64,000 bases of DNA from Senegalimassilia anaerobia JC110 (GCF_000236865.1 NZ_HE611014.1:512130-576129); one strand, 5' to 3'. Shown: positions 35,725-45,259, counted from the first letter of the stretch. Program-made: numbers and translations. Notes: a model not told the origin generated them from the sequence alone.

Positions 35725-36663
35725 ATGGGTATTTTGGATAGCGCGCAGGACGTGCTGGGCCGTGGCGCGCAAGCCGCGCAGGGCGTGCTCGACAAGGGCG
35801 TCACCGTTGCCAAGGGCGCCGTTTCGGGCGTGGCCGTGGAGCAGCAGCCGTTTATGAAGGCGTTCGTGCGCCTGTGCACCGATGGCTGGGACCAGGGCTG
35901 GCACGAGCGCAACGGCGGTAACCTGACGTATCGCCTGACCGATGAGCAGGTTGGCGCGTGCCGCCCGTTCTTCTACGACAACCCCTCCAGCTGGGTGTCC
36001 ATGGGCGTGCAGGCCGACAACCTGCGCGGGGCGTTTTTCGCCACCACGGGCTCGGGCCGCTACATGCGCAACGTGCAGCTCGACCCTGCGGCCAACGTGG
36101 GCATCGTCGAGATCAACGACGCCGGCGACGCATGGCGCATCGTGTGGGGCCTGAAGGACGGTGGCGTTCCCACCAGCGAGTTCCCCACGCACTTCATGAA
36201 CCATAGCGTCCGCGTGGCCGCCACCGATGGCGCCTGCCGTGTGATCTACCATGCGCATCCGCAGAACGTCATCGCGCTGTCGTTCATCATGCCGCTTGAT
36301 GCGCGCACCATCACGCGCGCCCTGTGGAAGGCCATGACCGAGTGCATCGTGGTGTTCCCGAAGGGCGTAGGCGTCGTGCCGTGGATGGTTCCGGGCGGCT
36401 CCGAGATCGCGCAGGCCACCTGCGAGCTCATGAAAACCTACGATGCAGCCATCTGGGCGCAGCATGGGTTGTTCGTGTCCGGCCCTGATTTCGACACGGC
36501 GTTCGGCCTTATGCATACCATCGAGAAGGCCGCGGCCATCTACGCCGAGGCCCGTATGCTCAACGGCGGCAGCGACGAGTTCCGCAACACCATCACCGAC
36601 GACGGCCTGCGCGCCATCGCCCGCGATTTCAAACTCGACATCAACGAAAGCTTCCTGGACTAG
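35725..36663 (+). CDS. rhaD: L-rhamnulose-1-phosphate aldolase with N-terminal extension
   Basis: RhaD cleaves rhamnulose-1-phosphate to DHAP and L-lactaldehyde. The 312-residue protein is about 38 residues longer than E. coli RhaD. The conserved part starts near residue 42 with DGWDQGWHERNGGNLT, then GSGRYMRNVQLDPAANVGIV, VPTSEFPTHF with the catalytic Glu, zinc ligands in YHAHPQN and AQHGLF, and VVFPKGVG. The extra N-terminus (MGILDSAQDVLGRG and on) is Ala/Gly/Val/Gln-rich and looks like an amphipathic helix. GGAAAGG lies before the ATG. Confidence 0.93.
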   Translation: MGILDSAQDVLGRGAQAAQGVLDKGVTVAKGAVSGVAVEQQPFMKAFVRLCTDGWDQGWHERNGGNLTYRLTDEQVGACRPFFYDNPSSWVSMGVQADNLRGAFFATTGSGRYMRNVQLDPAANVGIVEINDAGDAWRIVWGLKDGGVPTSEFPTHFMNHSVRVAATDGACRVIYHAHPQNVIALSFIMPLDARTITRALWKAMTECIVVFPKGVGVVPWMVPGGSEIAQATCELMKTYDAAIWAQHGLFVSGPDFDTAFGLMHTIEKAAAIYAEARMLNGGSDEFRNTITDDGLRAIARDFKLDINESFLD

Positions 36664-36705
36664 CGCAGCTGCCGGCCATAGGAACAAGTGAAAGGCGAAT
36701 CGATC

Positions 36706-38073
36706 ATGGCAATGTCTCAGGAGCGCAAGGGCACCATCGCGGTGTCGTTGACGAACTTCCTGGATTCCGGGTGCATCGTGGCGTCGTCGGTGGCGCTGAC
36801 GGCGTGGGCCGCCGCATTCGGTTTCGGCTCGATGTGGACCTCTATTCTGGGCGCTATCGGCGCGAACGCGTTCGGCGCCGCTATCGGCGCGCTTATCGGC
36901 GGATTTCTGACCGACAAGTACGGCCGCACCATCATCTACCGCTACAACCTGCTGGTATACGCCATCGGCGTGGCAATCGCCATGTGCGCCATGAACCTGC
37001 CCATGGTGGTGGTGGGCGTGGTGCTCTCCGGCCTGTCGGTGGGAGCGGGCGTCCCTGCTTCGTGGAGCTACATCTCCGAAACGTCCACCTCGACCAAGCG
37101 CGCCGCGAACATCGGCATCAGCCAGTTTGCATGGAGCTGCGGCCCGGCCATCATCTTCCTGCTGTCCTTGGCCTTGTCGTTTGCGCTCCCTGGTTTCGCG
37201 GCCGACGGTAAAACGTTGCTGCCCGCTGGAACTTACGGTCCCTTCGACGGCCTGCTGTCCACGCGCATCCTGTTCCTGGTGCTGCTCGTGGTGGCCCTTG
37301 TCGCATGGAATCTGCAGCGCCAGCTGCAGGAGTCCAAGGATTGGGCGGAGAAGCAGAGCGACGCGACCGAGCACGAGTCGTTCGGCCGCATGATGGCCAA
37401 CGCGCTGAAGAACCCCGTCAACGTCAAGACCATCGTGTTCCTGGTGGCCGTGTACCTGACGTGGAACCTGGCGGCTGGCACCAACGGCCAGTTCATGCCG
37501 TATCTGTATGCCGCTGCCGGCAACCTGGATTCGGTGGGGCAGAGCCTGCTCGGCGTGGTGCAATGGGTGCTTGTGGCCGTCTGCTCGCTGGCGGTGTTCT
37601 CCAAGCTGGGCGATAAGGTGCCGCATCGCGTGCTGTTCGGCGTCTCGGCGCTGCTGGCGCTGGCCTCGTGGGTGTGCATCGCCATCTTCGGCGCGGCGCT
37701 CAACAACGGCGCCACCGATTCCATGGGCTGGTGCCTGTGGGCTTACGTCATCCTGTGGGGCGTTTCGGCGGGCTTCTCGGCGCAGTGCTTTTACGCGCTG
37801 TGGGGAACCGAGCTGTTCCCGACGCGCTATCGCGGCGGCGCGCAGGGCATCATGTTCTTCCTGGTGCGCGCGGCGCTCGGCATCTGGTCGCTCGTAGGCG
37901 TCGGCGCCATCATGGGCGACATCTCCACCAACCCCGCCGGGTTCTTCCCGGCTGCGCTCATCATGTGCGCGGTGCTGGTGGTGTCCCTCGTGGTCGGCGT
38001 GGTGTGGTGCCCGGACACGCAGGGCAAGACGCTCGACCAGATCACGGAAGAGCGTTACGGCAAGCTGCAGTAA
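36706..38073 (+). CDS. MFS sugar transporter, probable rhamnose importer
   Basis: The 455-residue protein has about 12 membrane segments and sugar-porter-like motifs: GGFLTDKYGRT between helices 2 and 3, and the ELFPTRYRGGAQG motif in the C-terminal half (related to the PESPR/ELFPT motif). Its position between rhaD and rhaM implies L-rhamnose uptake, but no substrate can be read from the sequence. ATG 36706 is preferred over GTG 36688 because AAAGGCG precedes it. It is unrelated in type to the RhaT permease of E. coli. Confidence 0.85.
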   Translation: MAMSQERKGTIAVSLTNFLDSGCIVASSVALTAWAAAFGFGSMWTSILGAIGANAFGAAIGALIGGFLTDKYGRTIIYRYNLLVYAIGVAIAMCAMNLPMVVVGVVLSGLSVGAGVPASWSYISETSTSTKRAANIGISQFAWSCGPAIIFLLSLALSFALPGFAADGKTLLPAGTYGPFDGLLSTRILFLVLLVVALVAWNLQRQLQESKDWAEKQSDATEHESFGRMMANALKNPVNVKTIVFLVAVYLTWNLAAGTNGQFMPYLYAAAGNLDSVGQSLLGVVQWVLVAVCSLAVFSKLGDKVPHRVLFGVSALLALASWVCIAIFGAALNNGATDSMGWCLWAYVILWGVSAGFSAQCFYALWGTELFPTRYRGGAQGIMFFLVRAALGIWSLVGVGAIMGDISTNPAGFFPAALIMCAVLVVSLVVGVVWCPDTQGKTLDQITEERYGKLQ

Positions 38074-38083
38074 CGTTTTCGCT

Positions 38084-38118
38084 GCATGCCCGGGCGCGCC
38101 GCCCGGGCATGCGCGTTT
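38084..38118 (+). terminator. Perfect 12-bp hairpin after the MFS gene
   Basis: GCATGCCCGGGC (38084-38095) and GCCCGGGCATGC (38101-38112) pair with a five-base loop. Only three T follow. It may partly stop transcription before rhaM. Confidence 0.55.
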
Positions 38119-38214
38119 CGCAGCACGTACGCATCGGCAGGGAAGGGCCCGAAGCCTTCCGTCCATCCCGGCGCTGCCGCAAACTCCGGCATACTGCGTT
38201 TCGCAGCACGTACG
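38113..38214. repeat. 19-bp direct repeat pair between the MFS gene and rhaM
   Basis: GCGTTTCGCAGCACGTACG occurs at 38113-38131 and again, identical, at 38196-38214, 83 bases apart. Each copy ends in the palindrome CGTACG. Spaced identical repeats before rhaM suggest regulator binding sites or a small repeat family. Confidence 0.6.
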
Positions 38215-38298
38215 TACGGTGCGCACAAGGGGCGGGCAATCCCGGGTCCGTGCGCGACTGCGCGCCCATATCCGCAACGATAACGAAAGGAAAAGGCG

Positions 38299-38640
38299 AT
38301 GACCGTACGTAAAACCGCAGAAGGCCGCACCATCAGCGGCTTCAAGATGAAGCTGTATCCCGGGTTTGCCGAGGAGTACGAACGCCGCCACAACGAGCTG
38401 TGGCCCGAGATGGCCGACATGCTCCACGAGTACGGCGGGCACAACTACAGCATCTTCATCGATGAGGAGACCAACATCCTTTTCGGCTACATCGAGCTCG
38501 ACGATCCCGAGCGTTACGCGGAATCGGCCGAGACCGAGATCTGCCGGAAGTGGTGGGATTTCATGGCCAGCGTCATGGAGACCAACGCCGATAACTCGCC
38601 GGTAAGCGTCGACCTGCCGTGCGCGTTCCATCTGGATTAG
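38299..38640 (+). CDS. rhaM: L-rhamnose mutarotase
   Basis: RhaM interconverts the alpha and beta anomers of L-rhamnose, feeding the isomerase. The 113-residue protein carries the family pattern FKMKLYPGFAEEYERRHNELWPEM, HNYSIFIDEETN, WWDFMASVMETN and a C-terminal SVDLPCAFHLD. AAAGGAAAAGG precedes the ATG. It closes the rhamnose operon and lies beyond a hairpin and a direct-repeat pair, so it may be regulated separately. Confidence 0.93.
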   Translation: MTVRKTAEGRTISGFKMKLYPGFAEEYERRHNELWPEMADMLHEYGGHNYSIFIDEETNILFGYIELDDPERYAESAETEICRKWWDFMASVMETNADNSPVSVDLPCAFHLD

Positions 38641-38713
38641 CGCACGCCTCGGCAGCATCGCGGAAATCGTGATAGAGGGAAGCCCGCAAGACCCTCTCCA
38701 TATCAATAGGTAA

Positions 38714-38750
38714 GCGCCCGCAACCTGGCTTGTGTGCAGGTTGTGGGCGC
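38714..38750 (+). terminator. Terminator-like hairpin after the rhamnose operon
   Basis: GCGCCCGCAACCTG (38714-38727) and CAGGTTGTGGGCGC (38737-38750) pair over 14 bases with one G-T wobble. The tail GAATCGTTC is weak in T. Confidence 0.65.
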
Positions 38751-38770
38751 GAATCGTTCAGGCAGGTTTT

Positions 38771-38799
38771 TCTTGAAACCGCACATTCAGGCTCGTATA
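38771..38799 (+). promoter_or_regulatory. Strong promoter of the ribosomal protein operon
   Basis: TTGAAA (38771-38776) and TATAAT (38794-38799) are exactly 17 bases apart. The leader to rplB is about 165 bases and contains a 13-codon open frame (38930-38971) that ends one base before the rplB ATG. Confidence 0.85.
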
Positions 38800-38972
38800 A
38801 TATCCAGTTGCGTCTGGTGACTTATGGATACACCCGGGCGCGTGGATTGACGGAGTCGGTGCGTTCGGCCTCAAACGAGCGTGCTTGGGCAATCGCCATA
38901 TCCACATCTGTAGGAAGGATCTCCGGTGCATGGTGAGGCATGCGAGCGGAAATCCAGATCGAAAGGTTTGAA

Positions 38973-39803
38973 ATGGGAGTCAAACAGTACAGGCCGACTA
39001 GCCCCGGTCGTCGCTTCCAGACGGTTTCGGACAAGGCCGAAATCACCTGCGACAAGCCGGAAAAGTCCCTGCTTGCGCCGCTGAACAAGAAGGCGGGTCG
39101 CAACAACCACGGTCACATCACCGTCCGTCACCAGGGCGGCGGCGTGAAGCGTCGTTACCGCATCATCGACTTCAAGCGCAACAAGGACGGCGTGCCTGCA
39201 AAGGTCGCTACCATCGAGTACGACCCGAACCGCTCCGCTCGTATCGCTCTGCTGCACTACGTTGACGGCGAGAAGCGCTACATCCTTCACCCGAAGGGCC
39301 TGAAGGTCGGCGACATGATCGTTAGCGGCACCGATGTGGACATCAAGCCCGGCAACGCCATGCCGCTGTCCTGCATCCCCGTCGGTACGCTCATCCACGC
39401 TGTCGAGCTGCAGCCCGGCCGTGGCGCCGCGCTTGCCCGCTCCGCCGGCACGAGCATCCAGCTGATGGGCAAGGAAGGCAAGTACGCCATCCTGCGCATG
39501 CCCTCCTCCGAAATGCGCCGCGTGCTGCTCACCTGCCGCGCCACCATCGGCGAGGTCGGTAACGCCGAGCACTCCAACATTACGATCGGCAAGGCCGGCC
39601 GTAATCGTTGGCGTGGCATCCGCCCGACGGTTCGCGGTACCGTCATGAACCCTGTGGACCATCCCCACGGCGGTGGCGAAGGCAAGAACAAGACTTCTGG
39701 CCGTCACCCTGTCAGCCCCTGGGGCGTTCCGACCAAGGGTCATCGTACGCGCAACCCGAAGAAGGCCTCTAGCCGCCTGATCATTCGCCGTCGCAAGAAG
39801 TAG
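38973..39803 (+). CDS. rplB: 50S ribosomal protein L2
   Basis: The 276-residue L2 protein shows [37 protein letters not shown] and the catalytic-region motif [18 protein letters not shown] near residue 220. ATG 38973 matches family starts ([14 protein letters not shown]) and has GAAAGG upstream. An in-frame ATG at 38940 would add 11 residues. L2 opens this cluster; rpsJ, rplC, rplD and rplW, which normally precede it, are absent here. Confidence 0.97.
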   Translation: MGVKQYRPTSPGRRFQTVSDKAEITCDKPEKSLLAPLNKKAGRNNHGHITVRHQGGGVKRRYRIIDFKRNKDGVPAKVATIEYDPNRSARIALLHYVDGEKRYILHPKGLKVGDMIVSGTDVDIKPGNAMPLSCIPVGTLIHAVELQPGRGAALARSAGTSIQLMGKEGKYAILRMPSSEMRRVLLTCRATIGEVGNAEHSNITIGKAGRNRWRGIRPTVRGTVMNPVDHPHGGGEGKNKTSGRHPVSPWGVPTKGHRTRNPKKASSRLIIRRRKK

Positions 39804-39825
39804 CGCTAAGCGTTAAGGAGTAATA

Positions 39826-40098
39826 GTGAGCAGAAGTTTGAAGAAGGGTCCTTTCGTTGAGCCTCGCCTTCTTGATCGCATCGAGAAGATGAACGCGGCC
39901 GGCGAAAAGAACGTCATCAAGACCTGGTCCCGTGCCAGCACCATCTTCCCCGAAATGGTGGGCCACACCATCGCGGTGCACGACGGTCGCAAGCACGTGC
40001 CGGTTTACGTTACCGAGTCCATGGTCGGTCACAAGCTGGGCGAGTTCGCCCCCACGCGTACCTTCAAGGGTCACGCAGCCGACAAGAAGAAGCGATAA
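39826..40098 (+). CDS. rpsS: 30S ribosomal protein S19
   Basis: The 90-residue protein begins [16 protein letters not shown] and has the S19 signature [18 protein letters not shown] at its end. It starts with GTG at 39826 behind TAAGGAG. Gene order with L2 and L22 is standard. Confidence 0.97.
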   Translation: MSRSLKKGPFVEPRLLDRIEKMNAAGEKNVIKTWSRASTIFPEMVGHTIAVHDGRKHVPVYVTESMVGHKLGEFAPTRTFKGHAADKKKR

Positions 40099-40111
40099 GA
40101 AGGGGTGAATC

Positions 40112-40453
40112 ATGGAAGCTAAAGCAATCGCACGCACCGTGCGCATGTCGCCCCGCAAGGCACGCATCGTCGTCGACCTGATCCGCGGCAAGTCCGTTCC
40201 GGCTGCCCGTGAGATCTTGATGTTCACCAATCGCGCAGCCGCCGAGGTTGTCGAGAAGACGCTGAACTCCGCTGTGGCAAACGCTGAGTACCAGCATCAT
40301 GTGCGTCCGGAGACGCTGGTCGTGAAGACCGCCTTCGTCGATGAGGGCCCCACGCTCAAGCGCATCCGTCCCCGCGCTAAGGGTTCCGCTTCGCGCATCC
40401 GCAAGCGCACCTGCCACATCACCATCATCGTCGCTCCGCGAGAGGAGGCATAA
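40112..40453 (+). CDS. rplV: 50S ribosomal protein L22
   Basis: The 113-residue protein shows [21 protein letters not shown], the [21 protein letters not shown] helix and the hairpin tip [20 protein letters not shown] that lines the exit tunnel. It follows S19 by 13 bases. Confidence 0.97.
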   Translation: MEAKAIARTVRMSPRKARIVVDLIRGKSVPAAREILMFTNRAAAEVVEKTLNSAVANAEYQHHVRPETLVVKTAFVDEGPTLKRIRPRAKGSASRIRKRTCHITIIVAPREEA

Positions 40454-40458
40454 AGTCT

Positions 40459-41172
40459 ATGGGTCAGAAGGTAAGCCCTACCGGGTTCCGCCTCGGTATC
40501 ACCGAAGAGTGGCGCAGCCGTTGGTACGCCGACAAGGATTACGCCCAGAACCTGGCAAACGACTTGGCCATTAGGAAGTTCCTGGACAAGCAGCTGGCCC
40601 GTGCCGCCGTCTCCAAGGTCGAGATCGAGCGCGCAGGCGACAAGATCAAGGTCATCGTCACCACGGCTCGCCCGGGTGTCGTGATCGGCAAGAAGGGCGC
40701 CGAGATCGACGCTCTGCGCAAGAAGCTCGAGAAGGTCGCCAACGGCCCGGTCAACATCGAGGTCGTCGAGGTCAAGCGCCCCGAGCTGGACGCCAACCTC
40801 ATCGCCCAGTCCGTTGCCGAGCAGCTCGAGGGCCGCGTCGCATTCCGTCGCGCCATGCGCAAGGCCGTGCAGTCCGCCCGCAAGTCCGGTGCCAAGGGCA
40901 TCCGCATCCAGTGCGCCGGTCGTCTCGGCGGTGCCGAGATGAGCCGCCGCGAGTGGTACCGCGAGGGTCGCGTGCCGCTGCACACGCTGCGTGCCAAGGT
41001 TGACTACGGTTTCTGCACCGCCCGCACGCAGATGGGCGCCATCGGCGTTCAGGTGTGGGTGTACCACGGCGAGGTCCTGCCGGGCCAGAAGGCTCCGCAG
41101 CCTCAGCTCGAGGGCAGCTCTCGCCCGAACCGTTCCCGCCGCAACGACCGTAATGATAGGGGGCGCAAGTAA
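40459..41172 (+). CDS. rpsC: 30S ribosomal protein S3
   Basis: The 237-residue protein has the N-terminal [18 protein letters not shown], the KH domain [18 protein letters not shown] and the C-terminal [25 protein letters not shown] short basic Arg/Asn/Asp tail ends the protein. Its TAA stop overlaps the rplP ATG. Confidence 0.97.
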   Translation: MGQKVSPTGFRLGITEEWRSRWYADKDYAQNLANDLAIRKFLDKQLARAAVSKVEIERAGDKIKVIVTTARPGVVIGKKGAEIDALRKKLEKVANGPVNIEVVEVKRPELDANLIAQSVAEQLEGRVAFRRAMRKAVQSARKSGAKGIRIQCAGRLGGAEMSRREWYREGRVPLHTLRAKVDYGFCTARTQMGAIGVQVWVYHGEVLPGQKAPQPQLEGSSRPNRSRRNDRNDRGRK

Positions 41173-41594
41173 TGCTCGTACCTAAGCGTGTTAAGCACCG
41201 TAAGGTGCAGCGCGGTTCCATGAAGGGCCGTGCAAAGGGTGGTACCCGTCTGAACCACGGCACCTGGGGCATTCAGGCCCTGGAAGCCCACTGGATCACC
41301 AACCGTCAGATCGAGGCCGCTCGTATCGCCATGACCCGTTGCATGAAGCGTGGCGGTAAGGTCTGGATCACCATCTTCCCGGACAAGCCGATCACCAAGA
41401 AGCCGGCTGAGACCCGCATGGGTTCCGGTAAGGGCAACCCCGAGGCCTGGGTCGCGGTCGTCAAGCCCGGTCGCATCATGTTCGAGATCGACGGCGTCGA
41501 CGAGGCCACGGCCAAAGAGGCGCTCCGCCTTGCAATCAACAAGTTGCCCATCAAGTGCAAGATTGTGACCAAGGAAACGGAAGGGCAGGAGTAA
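41172..41594 (+). CDS. rplP: 50S ribosomal protein L16
   Basis: The 140-residue protein shows [54 protein letters not shown] and [15 protein letters not shown]. It is coupled to rpsC (TAATG), and rpmC starts directly at its stop codon. Confidence 0.97.
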   Translation: MLVPKRVKHRKVQRGSMKGRAKGGTRLNHGTWGIQALEAHWITNRQIEAARIAMTRCMKRGGKVWITIFPDKPITKKPAETRMGSGKGNPEAWVAVVKPGRIMFEIDGVDEATAKEALRLAINKLPIKCKIVTKETEGQE

Positions 41595-41789
41595 ATGAAA
41601 GCAGCAGAGATTCGTGAGCTGTCTGCCGACGATCTGCAGGCCAAACTCAAGGAAGCACGCGCTGAGCTTTTCAACCTGCGCTTCCAGATGGCAACGAGCC
41701 AGCTTGACAACACCGCACGCGTGAAGCAGGTCAAGAAGGACATCGCTCGCATCCAGACCGAGATGCGCGCCCGTGAGCTGAGCGCATAA
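41595..41789 (+). CDS. rpmC: 50S ribosomal protein L29
   Basis: The 64-residue protein has the L29 pattern [34 protein letters not shown] and [15 protein letters not shown]. The start is directly after the rplP stop. Confidence 0.96.
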   Translation: MKAAEIRELSADDLQAKLKEARAELFNLRFQMATSQLDNTARVKQVKKDIARIQTEMRARELSA

Positions 41790-41805
41790 AGGAAGGTTTG
41801 ATAAC

Positions 41806-42066
41806 ATGAGCGAAGAGCGTAATACGCGTAAGGTCCGCCAGGGCGTCGTGGTCAGCGCCGCTAACGACAAGACGATCGTCGTCTCCGTCGCCGAGCGCAA
41901 GCCGCATCCGGTGTACAAGAAGATGATGACGACCACCAAGAAGTTCCACGCGCATGACGAGAACAACGAGGCTGGCGTCGGCGATACCGTCACCATCATG
42001 GAGACCCGTCCGCTGTCCAAGATGAAGCGCTGGCGTCTGGTGGAGATCAACGAAAAGGCGAAATAG
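41806..42066 (+). CDS. rpsQ: 30S ribosomal protein S17
   Basis: The 86-residue protein shows [38 protein letters not shown] and [20 protein letters not shown], the OB-fold of S17. GGAAGG precedes the ATG. A 50-bp spacer separates it from rplN. Confidence 0.97.
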   Translation: MSEERNTRKVRQGVVVSAANDKTIVVSVAERKPHPVYKKMMTTTKKFHAHDENNEAGVGDTVTIMETRPLSKMKRWRLVEINEKAK

Positions 42067-42116
42067 CCCTTTCCTCTTATCCCATCAGATTACCGATTGA
42101 AAGATAGGTTGAAGCA

Positions 42117-42485
42117 ATGATTCAGATGCAAACCATGCTCGCGGTCGCCGACAACTCCGGCGCTCGCAAGGTGCAGTGCATCAAGGTCCTGGGCGGCTCC
42201 AAGCGCCGTTACGCGGGCCTGGGCGACGTGATCATCTGCAGCGTCAAAGAGGCTATGCCCAACGGTGCTGTCAAAAAGGGTGACGTCGTGCGCTGCGTCG
42301 TTGTGCGCGTGAAGAAGGAAGTTCGTCGCGCTGACGGCAGCTACATCAAGTTCGACCAGAACGCCGCCGTCCTGATCGACGCCAACGGTGCGCCGCGCGG
42401 CACGCGTATCTTCGGGCCCGTCGCCCGCGAGCTGCGCGAGAAGAAGTACATGAAGATCGTGTCCTTGGCACCTGAGACGCTGTAA
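42117..42485 (+). CDS. rplN: 50S ribosomal protein L14
   Basis: The 122-residue protein shows [44 protein letters not shown] and [15 protein letters not shown], covering the whole L14 family length. Confidence 0.97.
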   Translation: MIQMQTMLAVADNSGARKVQCIKVLGGSKRRYAGLGDVIICSVKEAMPNGAVKKGDVVRCVVVRVKKEVRRADGSYIKFDQNAAVLIDANGAPRGTRIFGPVARELREKKYMKIVSLAPETL

Positions 42486-42500
42486 AGGGGGTTATTCGCA

Positions 42501-42824
42501 ATGAACAGCATGAACATCAAGAAGGGCGACACCGTCCGCGTTCTGTCCGGCAAGGACAAGGGCAAGGAGGGCCAGGTCGTTTGTTCTCTCCCCAGCAAGC
42601 AGCGCGTGGTCGTCGAGAAGGTGAACATGGTCAAGAAGGCCATGCGCCCCACTCAGCAGAACCCGCAGGGCGGCATCATGTCCGTCGAGGCTCCCATCCA
42701 TGTCTCCAACGTCATGGTCATCTGCCCCGAGTGCAAGCAGCCCACCCGCGTGTCCCACCGCGTGAACGAGGCCGGCAAGAAGGTCCGCGTTTGCAAGAAG
42801 TGCGGCAAGGACATCGATAAATAG
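42501..42824 (+). CDS. rplX: 50S ribosomal protein L24
   Basis: The 107-residue protein begins with the KOW motif [19 protein letters not shown], then VEKVNMVKK and [17 protein letters not shown]. The C-terminal half carries two cysteine pairs (CPECK, CKKCG), a zinc-ribbon feature seen in some L24 proteins. Confidence 0.96.
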   Translation: MNSMNIKKGDTVRVLSGKDKGKEGQVVCSLPSKQRVVVEKVNMVKKAMRPTQQNPQGGIMSVEAPIHVSNVMVICPECKQPTRVSHRVNEAGKKVRVCKKCGKDIDK

Positions 42825-42835
42825 TTTTGTTGAAG

Positions 42836-42912
42836 GCGGCCCGCCTTTGCGCGGGCCGCGTTTAGAATATGACCCTGGCCATATAAGACCAGGGACGCAG
42901 GGTCGGAAATCC
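42836..42912 (+). other. Hairpin array between rplX and rplE
   Basis: Three hairpins follow one another: GCGGCCCGC / GCGGGCCGC (42836-42859), CCCTGG / CCAGGG, and ACGCAGG / CCTGCGT. A TAGAAT box lies after the first. This may be a transcript processing or attenuation site inside the ribosomal operon. Confidence 0.45.
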
Positions 42913-42940
42913 TGCGTTTAATTCATCGAAAGGAAATCGC

Positions 42941-43492
42941 ATGACTGCTCCTCGTCTCAAAGAGAAGTACAAGAACGAGATCGTCGCTAAGCTGGAAAGC
43001 CAGCTGGAGATCGCCAACATCAACGACGTTCCGCGTCTGGAGAAGATCGTTGTGAACATGGGTGTCGGCGCCGCCGCCTCCGACCACAAGCTGCTTGATG
43101 CCGCCATGAACGACATGCGCATCATCACCGGCCAGCAGCCTTGCATCACCCGCGCCAAGAAGTCCATCGCAGGCTTCCATGTGCGCGAGGGTCAGGCAAT
43201 CGGCTGCAAGGTCACCCTGCGCGGCGACCGCATGTGGGAGTTCCTGGATCGTCTGCTGGCCGCTGCTCTGCCGCGCGTCCGCGACTTCCGCGGCATCTCC
43301 CCGACCAGCTTCGACGGTCGCGGCAACTACACGCTCGGCATCACCGAGCAGCTGATCTTCCCCGAGATCGAGTACGATAAGGTCGACCGCACCCGTGGTA
43401 TGGACATCACGTTCGTCACCACCGCCGGCAACAACGAGAACGCCTTCGCGCTGCTGTCCGCGCTCGGCTTCCCGTTCAAGGACCGCGACTAA
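42941..43492 (+). CDS. rplE: 50S ribosomal protein L5
   Basis: The 183-residue protein shows [71 protein letters not shown] and [18 protein letters not shown] precedes the ATG. Confidence 0.97.
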   Translation: MTAPRLKEKYKNEIVAKLESQLEIANINDVPRLEKIVVNMGVGAAASDHKLLDAAMNDMRIITGQQPCITRAKKSIAGFHVREGQAIGCKVTLRGDRMWEFLDRLLAAALPRVRDFRGISPTSFDGRGNYTLGITEQLIFPEIEYDKVDRTRGMDITFVTTAGNNENAFALLSALGFPFKDRD

Positions 43493-43511
43493 CCCTTTTG
43501 TTTGACCGTAA

Positions 43512-43568
43512 GGATGGCCGGTCAGGCCATCCTGCAGGCAGTTTAAAGCCCGCTTTCCAGGCGGGCTT
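43512..43568 (+). other. Two hairpins between rplE and rpsN
   Basis: GGATGGCC / GGCCATCC (43512-43532) and AAGCCCGC / GCGGGCTT (43546-43568) lie in tandem with little T after them. They resemble processing or attenuation sites. Confidence 0.45.
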
Positions 43569-43591
43569 GGAAACAAGAAAGAAGGATTTGC

Positions 43592-43777
43592 ATGGCAAAG
43601 AAATCGATGATCGCCAAGAGCGAGCGCGAGCCGAAGTTCTCCACGCGCCAGCACAATCGCTGCACGCGTTGCGGGCGTCCGCGCGCTTACTACCGTAAGT
43701 TCGGCCTGTGCCGCGTGTGCCTGCGCGAGCTGGCCAACAAAGGCGAGCTGCCCGGCGTGACCAAGGCTTCCTGGTAG
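43592..43777 (+). CDS. rpsN: 30S ribosomal protein S14, type Z (zinc)
   Basis: The 61-residue protein is the short zinc-binding S14 with C24, C27, C40 and C43 (CTRC and CRVC). The pattern [20 protein letters not shown] is intact. GAAAGAAGG precedes the ATG. Confidence 0.97.
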   Translation: MAKKSMIAKSEREPKFSTRQHNRCTRCGRPRAYYRKFGLCRVCLRELANKGELPGVTKASW

Positions 43778-43886
43778 GCCCCAACACAAGGTACGTACGG
43801 GTGTGCCACGGTTCAGGCGGGGGTGCTAAGGGCGCTTATCCGAACCGAACCGATCGGCTCATCACGAACCAAAGGAGAAACTTACT

Positions 43887-44285
43887 ATGACCATGACTGA
43901 CCCTATCGCAGATATGCTTACGCGCGTGCGTAACGCTAACTCTGCCGGCAAGGCTACGGTCTCCATGCCCTCCAGCAAGAAGCTGGTCGAGATCGCCCGC
44001 ATCATGCAGGAAGAGGGCTATGTGGCCGGCTACGAGGTTGTCGAAGGCGAGCCTCGTGCCACGCTCGAAATCACGCTGAAGTACGGCGAGAAGAAGGCCA
44101 AGACCATCCGCGGCATCCGCCGCATCTCCAAGCCGGGTCTGCGCATCTACGCCGGCAAGGACGAGCTGCCCCGCGTTCTGGGCGGCCTCGGCACTGCAAT
44201 CGTCTCCACGTCCAACGGCGTGATGACCGACCGCGACGCCCGCAAGAAGGGCATCGGCGGCGAGGTTATCGCGTACATCTGGTAG
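43887..44285 (+). CDS. rpsH: 30S ribosomal protein S8
   Basis: The 132-residue protein shows [34 protein letters not shown], the middle KPGLRIYAG and the C-terminal [25 protein letters not shown] 43893, two codons downstream, is an equally plausible start. Confidence 0.97.
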   Translation: MTMTDPIADMLTRVRNANSAGKATVSMPSSKKLVEIARIMQEEGYVAGYEVVEGEPRATLEITLKYGEKKAKTIRGIRRISKPGLRIYAGKDELPRVLGGLGTAIVSTSNGVMTDRDARKKGIGGEVIAYIW

Positions 44286-44304
44286 GAAAGGAAGGGATAG
44301 GTTT

Positions 44305-44844
44305 ATGTCTCGTATCGGCAAGCAGCCCGTTACCGTTCCTGCCGGCGTCGACGTGAAGATCGACGGCCACATCGTGACGGTCAAGGGCCCCAAGGGCGAG
44401 CTCACCCGCGAGTTCAACCCCATGATGACCATCAGCCAGGAAGGCGAGGAGATCATCGTCTCCCGTCCCGACGATTCCCGTGAGGCCAGGAGCCTGCACG
44501 GCCTTACCCGCACCCTCATCCACAACATGGTCGAGGGCGTTTCCAACGGCTACCAGAAGAAGCTGCAGCTGGTCGGCGTCGGCTATCGTGCCGCGCTGAA
44601 GGGCAAGGACCTGGAGATGCAGCTGGGCTTCTCGCACCCCGTGCTCATGGAGTGCCCTGAGAACATCACGTTCGAGGTTCCCAGCCAGACCGAGATCGTC
44701 GTCTCCGGCATCAGCAAGGAGCAGGTCGGCCAGGTGGCCGCTAACGTCCGCGCATGGCGCAAGCCTGAGCCTTACAAGGGCAAGGGCATCCGCTATGAGG
44801 GCGAGCATGTCCGCCGCAAGGTCGGCAAGGCTGGCAAGGACTAA
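44305..44844 (+). CDS. rplF: 50S ribosomal protein L6
   Basis: The 179-residue protein shows [27 protein letters not shown], the [21 protein letters not shown] core and the family end motif [16 protein letters not shown]. The ATG lies 19 bases after rpsH. Confidence 0.97.
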   Translation: MSRIGKQPVTVPAGVDVKIDGHIVTVKGPKGELTREFNPMMTISQEGEEIIVSRPDDSREARSLHGLTRTLIHNMVEGVSNGYQKKLQLVGVGYRAALKGKDLEMQLGFSHPVLMECPENITFEVPSQTEIVVSGISKEQVGQVAANVRAWRKPEPYKGKGIRYEGEHVRRKVGKAGKD

Positions 44845-44876
44845 GCGCGCAAGCGTAACTGAACGAAGGGATTACC

Positions 44877-45245
44877 ATGAATAAGCTTCAGAAAAAGCAA
44901 GCTGCGCTGGCCCGTCGCCATCGTCGCGTGCGCGGTAAGATCTCCGGCACGCCGGAGCGTCCCCGTCTTTGCGTGACGCGCAGCAACAACAACATCTACG
45001 TGCAGTTCGTCGACGACGTTGCGGGCAAGACCCTGTGCGGCGTTTCCACCCTGGGCCCTGATTTCAAGGCCACGGGCAAGAATGGCGCTAACGTCGAGGG
45101 CGCTACCGCTCTCGGTGAGATCGCAGGCAAGAAGGCTCAGGAATGCGGCATCACGGAAGTCGTTTTCGATCGTGGTGGCAACCTGTACCATGGGCGCGTC
45201 AAGGCTCTGGCCGACGCTGCTCGTGAAGCCGGTCTGAAATTCTAG
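44877..45245 (+). CDS. rplR: 50S ribosomal protein L18
   Basis: The 122-residue protein shows [57 protein letters not shown] and [17 protein letters not shown]. This is the standard 5S RNA-binding L18. Confidence 0.97.
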   Translation: MNKLQKKQAALARRHRRVRGKISGTPERPRLCVTRSNNNIYVQFVDDVAGKTLCGVSTLGPDFKATGKNGANVEGATALGEIAGKKAQECGITEVVFDRGGNLYHGRVKALADAAREAGLKF

Positions 45246-45259
45246 AAGGGGTTTAGTCT

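Noticed and set aside
35635-38706. A 1023-codon minus-strand frame opposite rhaD, the MFS gene and rhaM
   Set aside because: Same reason: antisense to genes with clear motifs, rich in His, Arg and Ala, with no domain or start signal.
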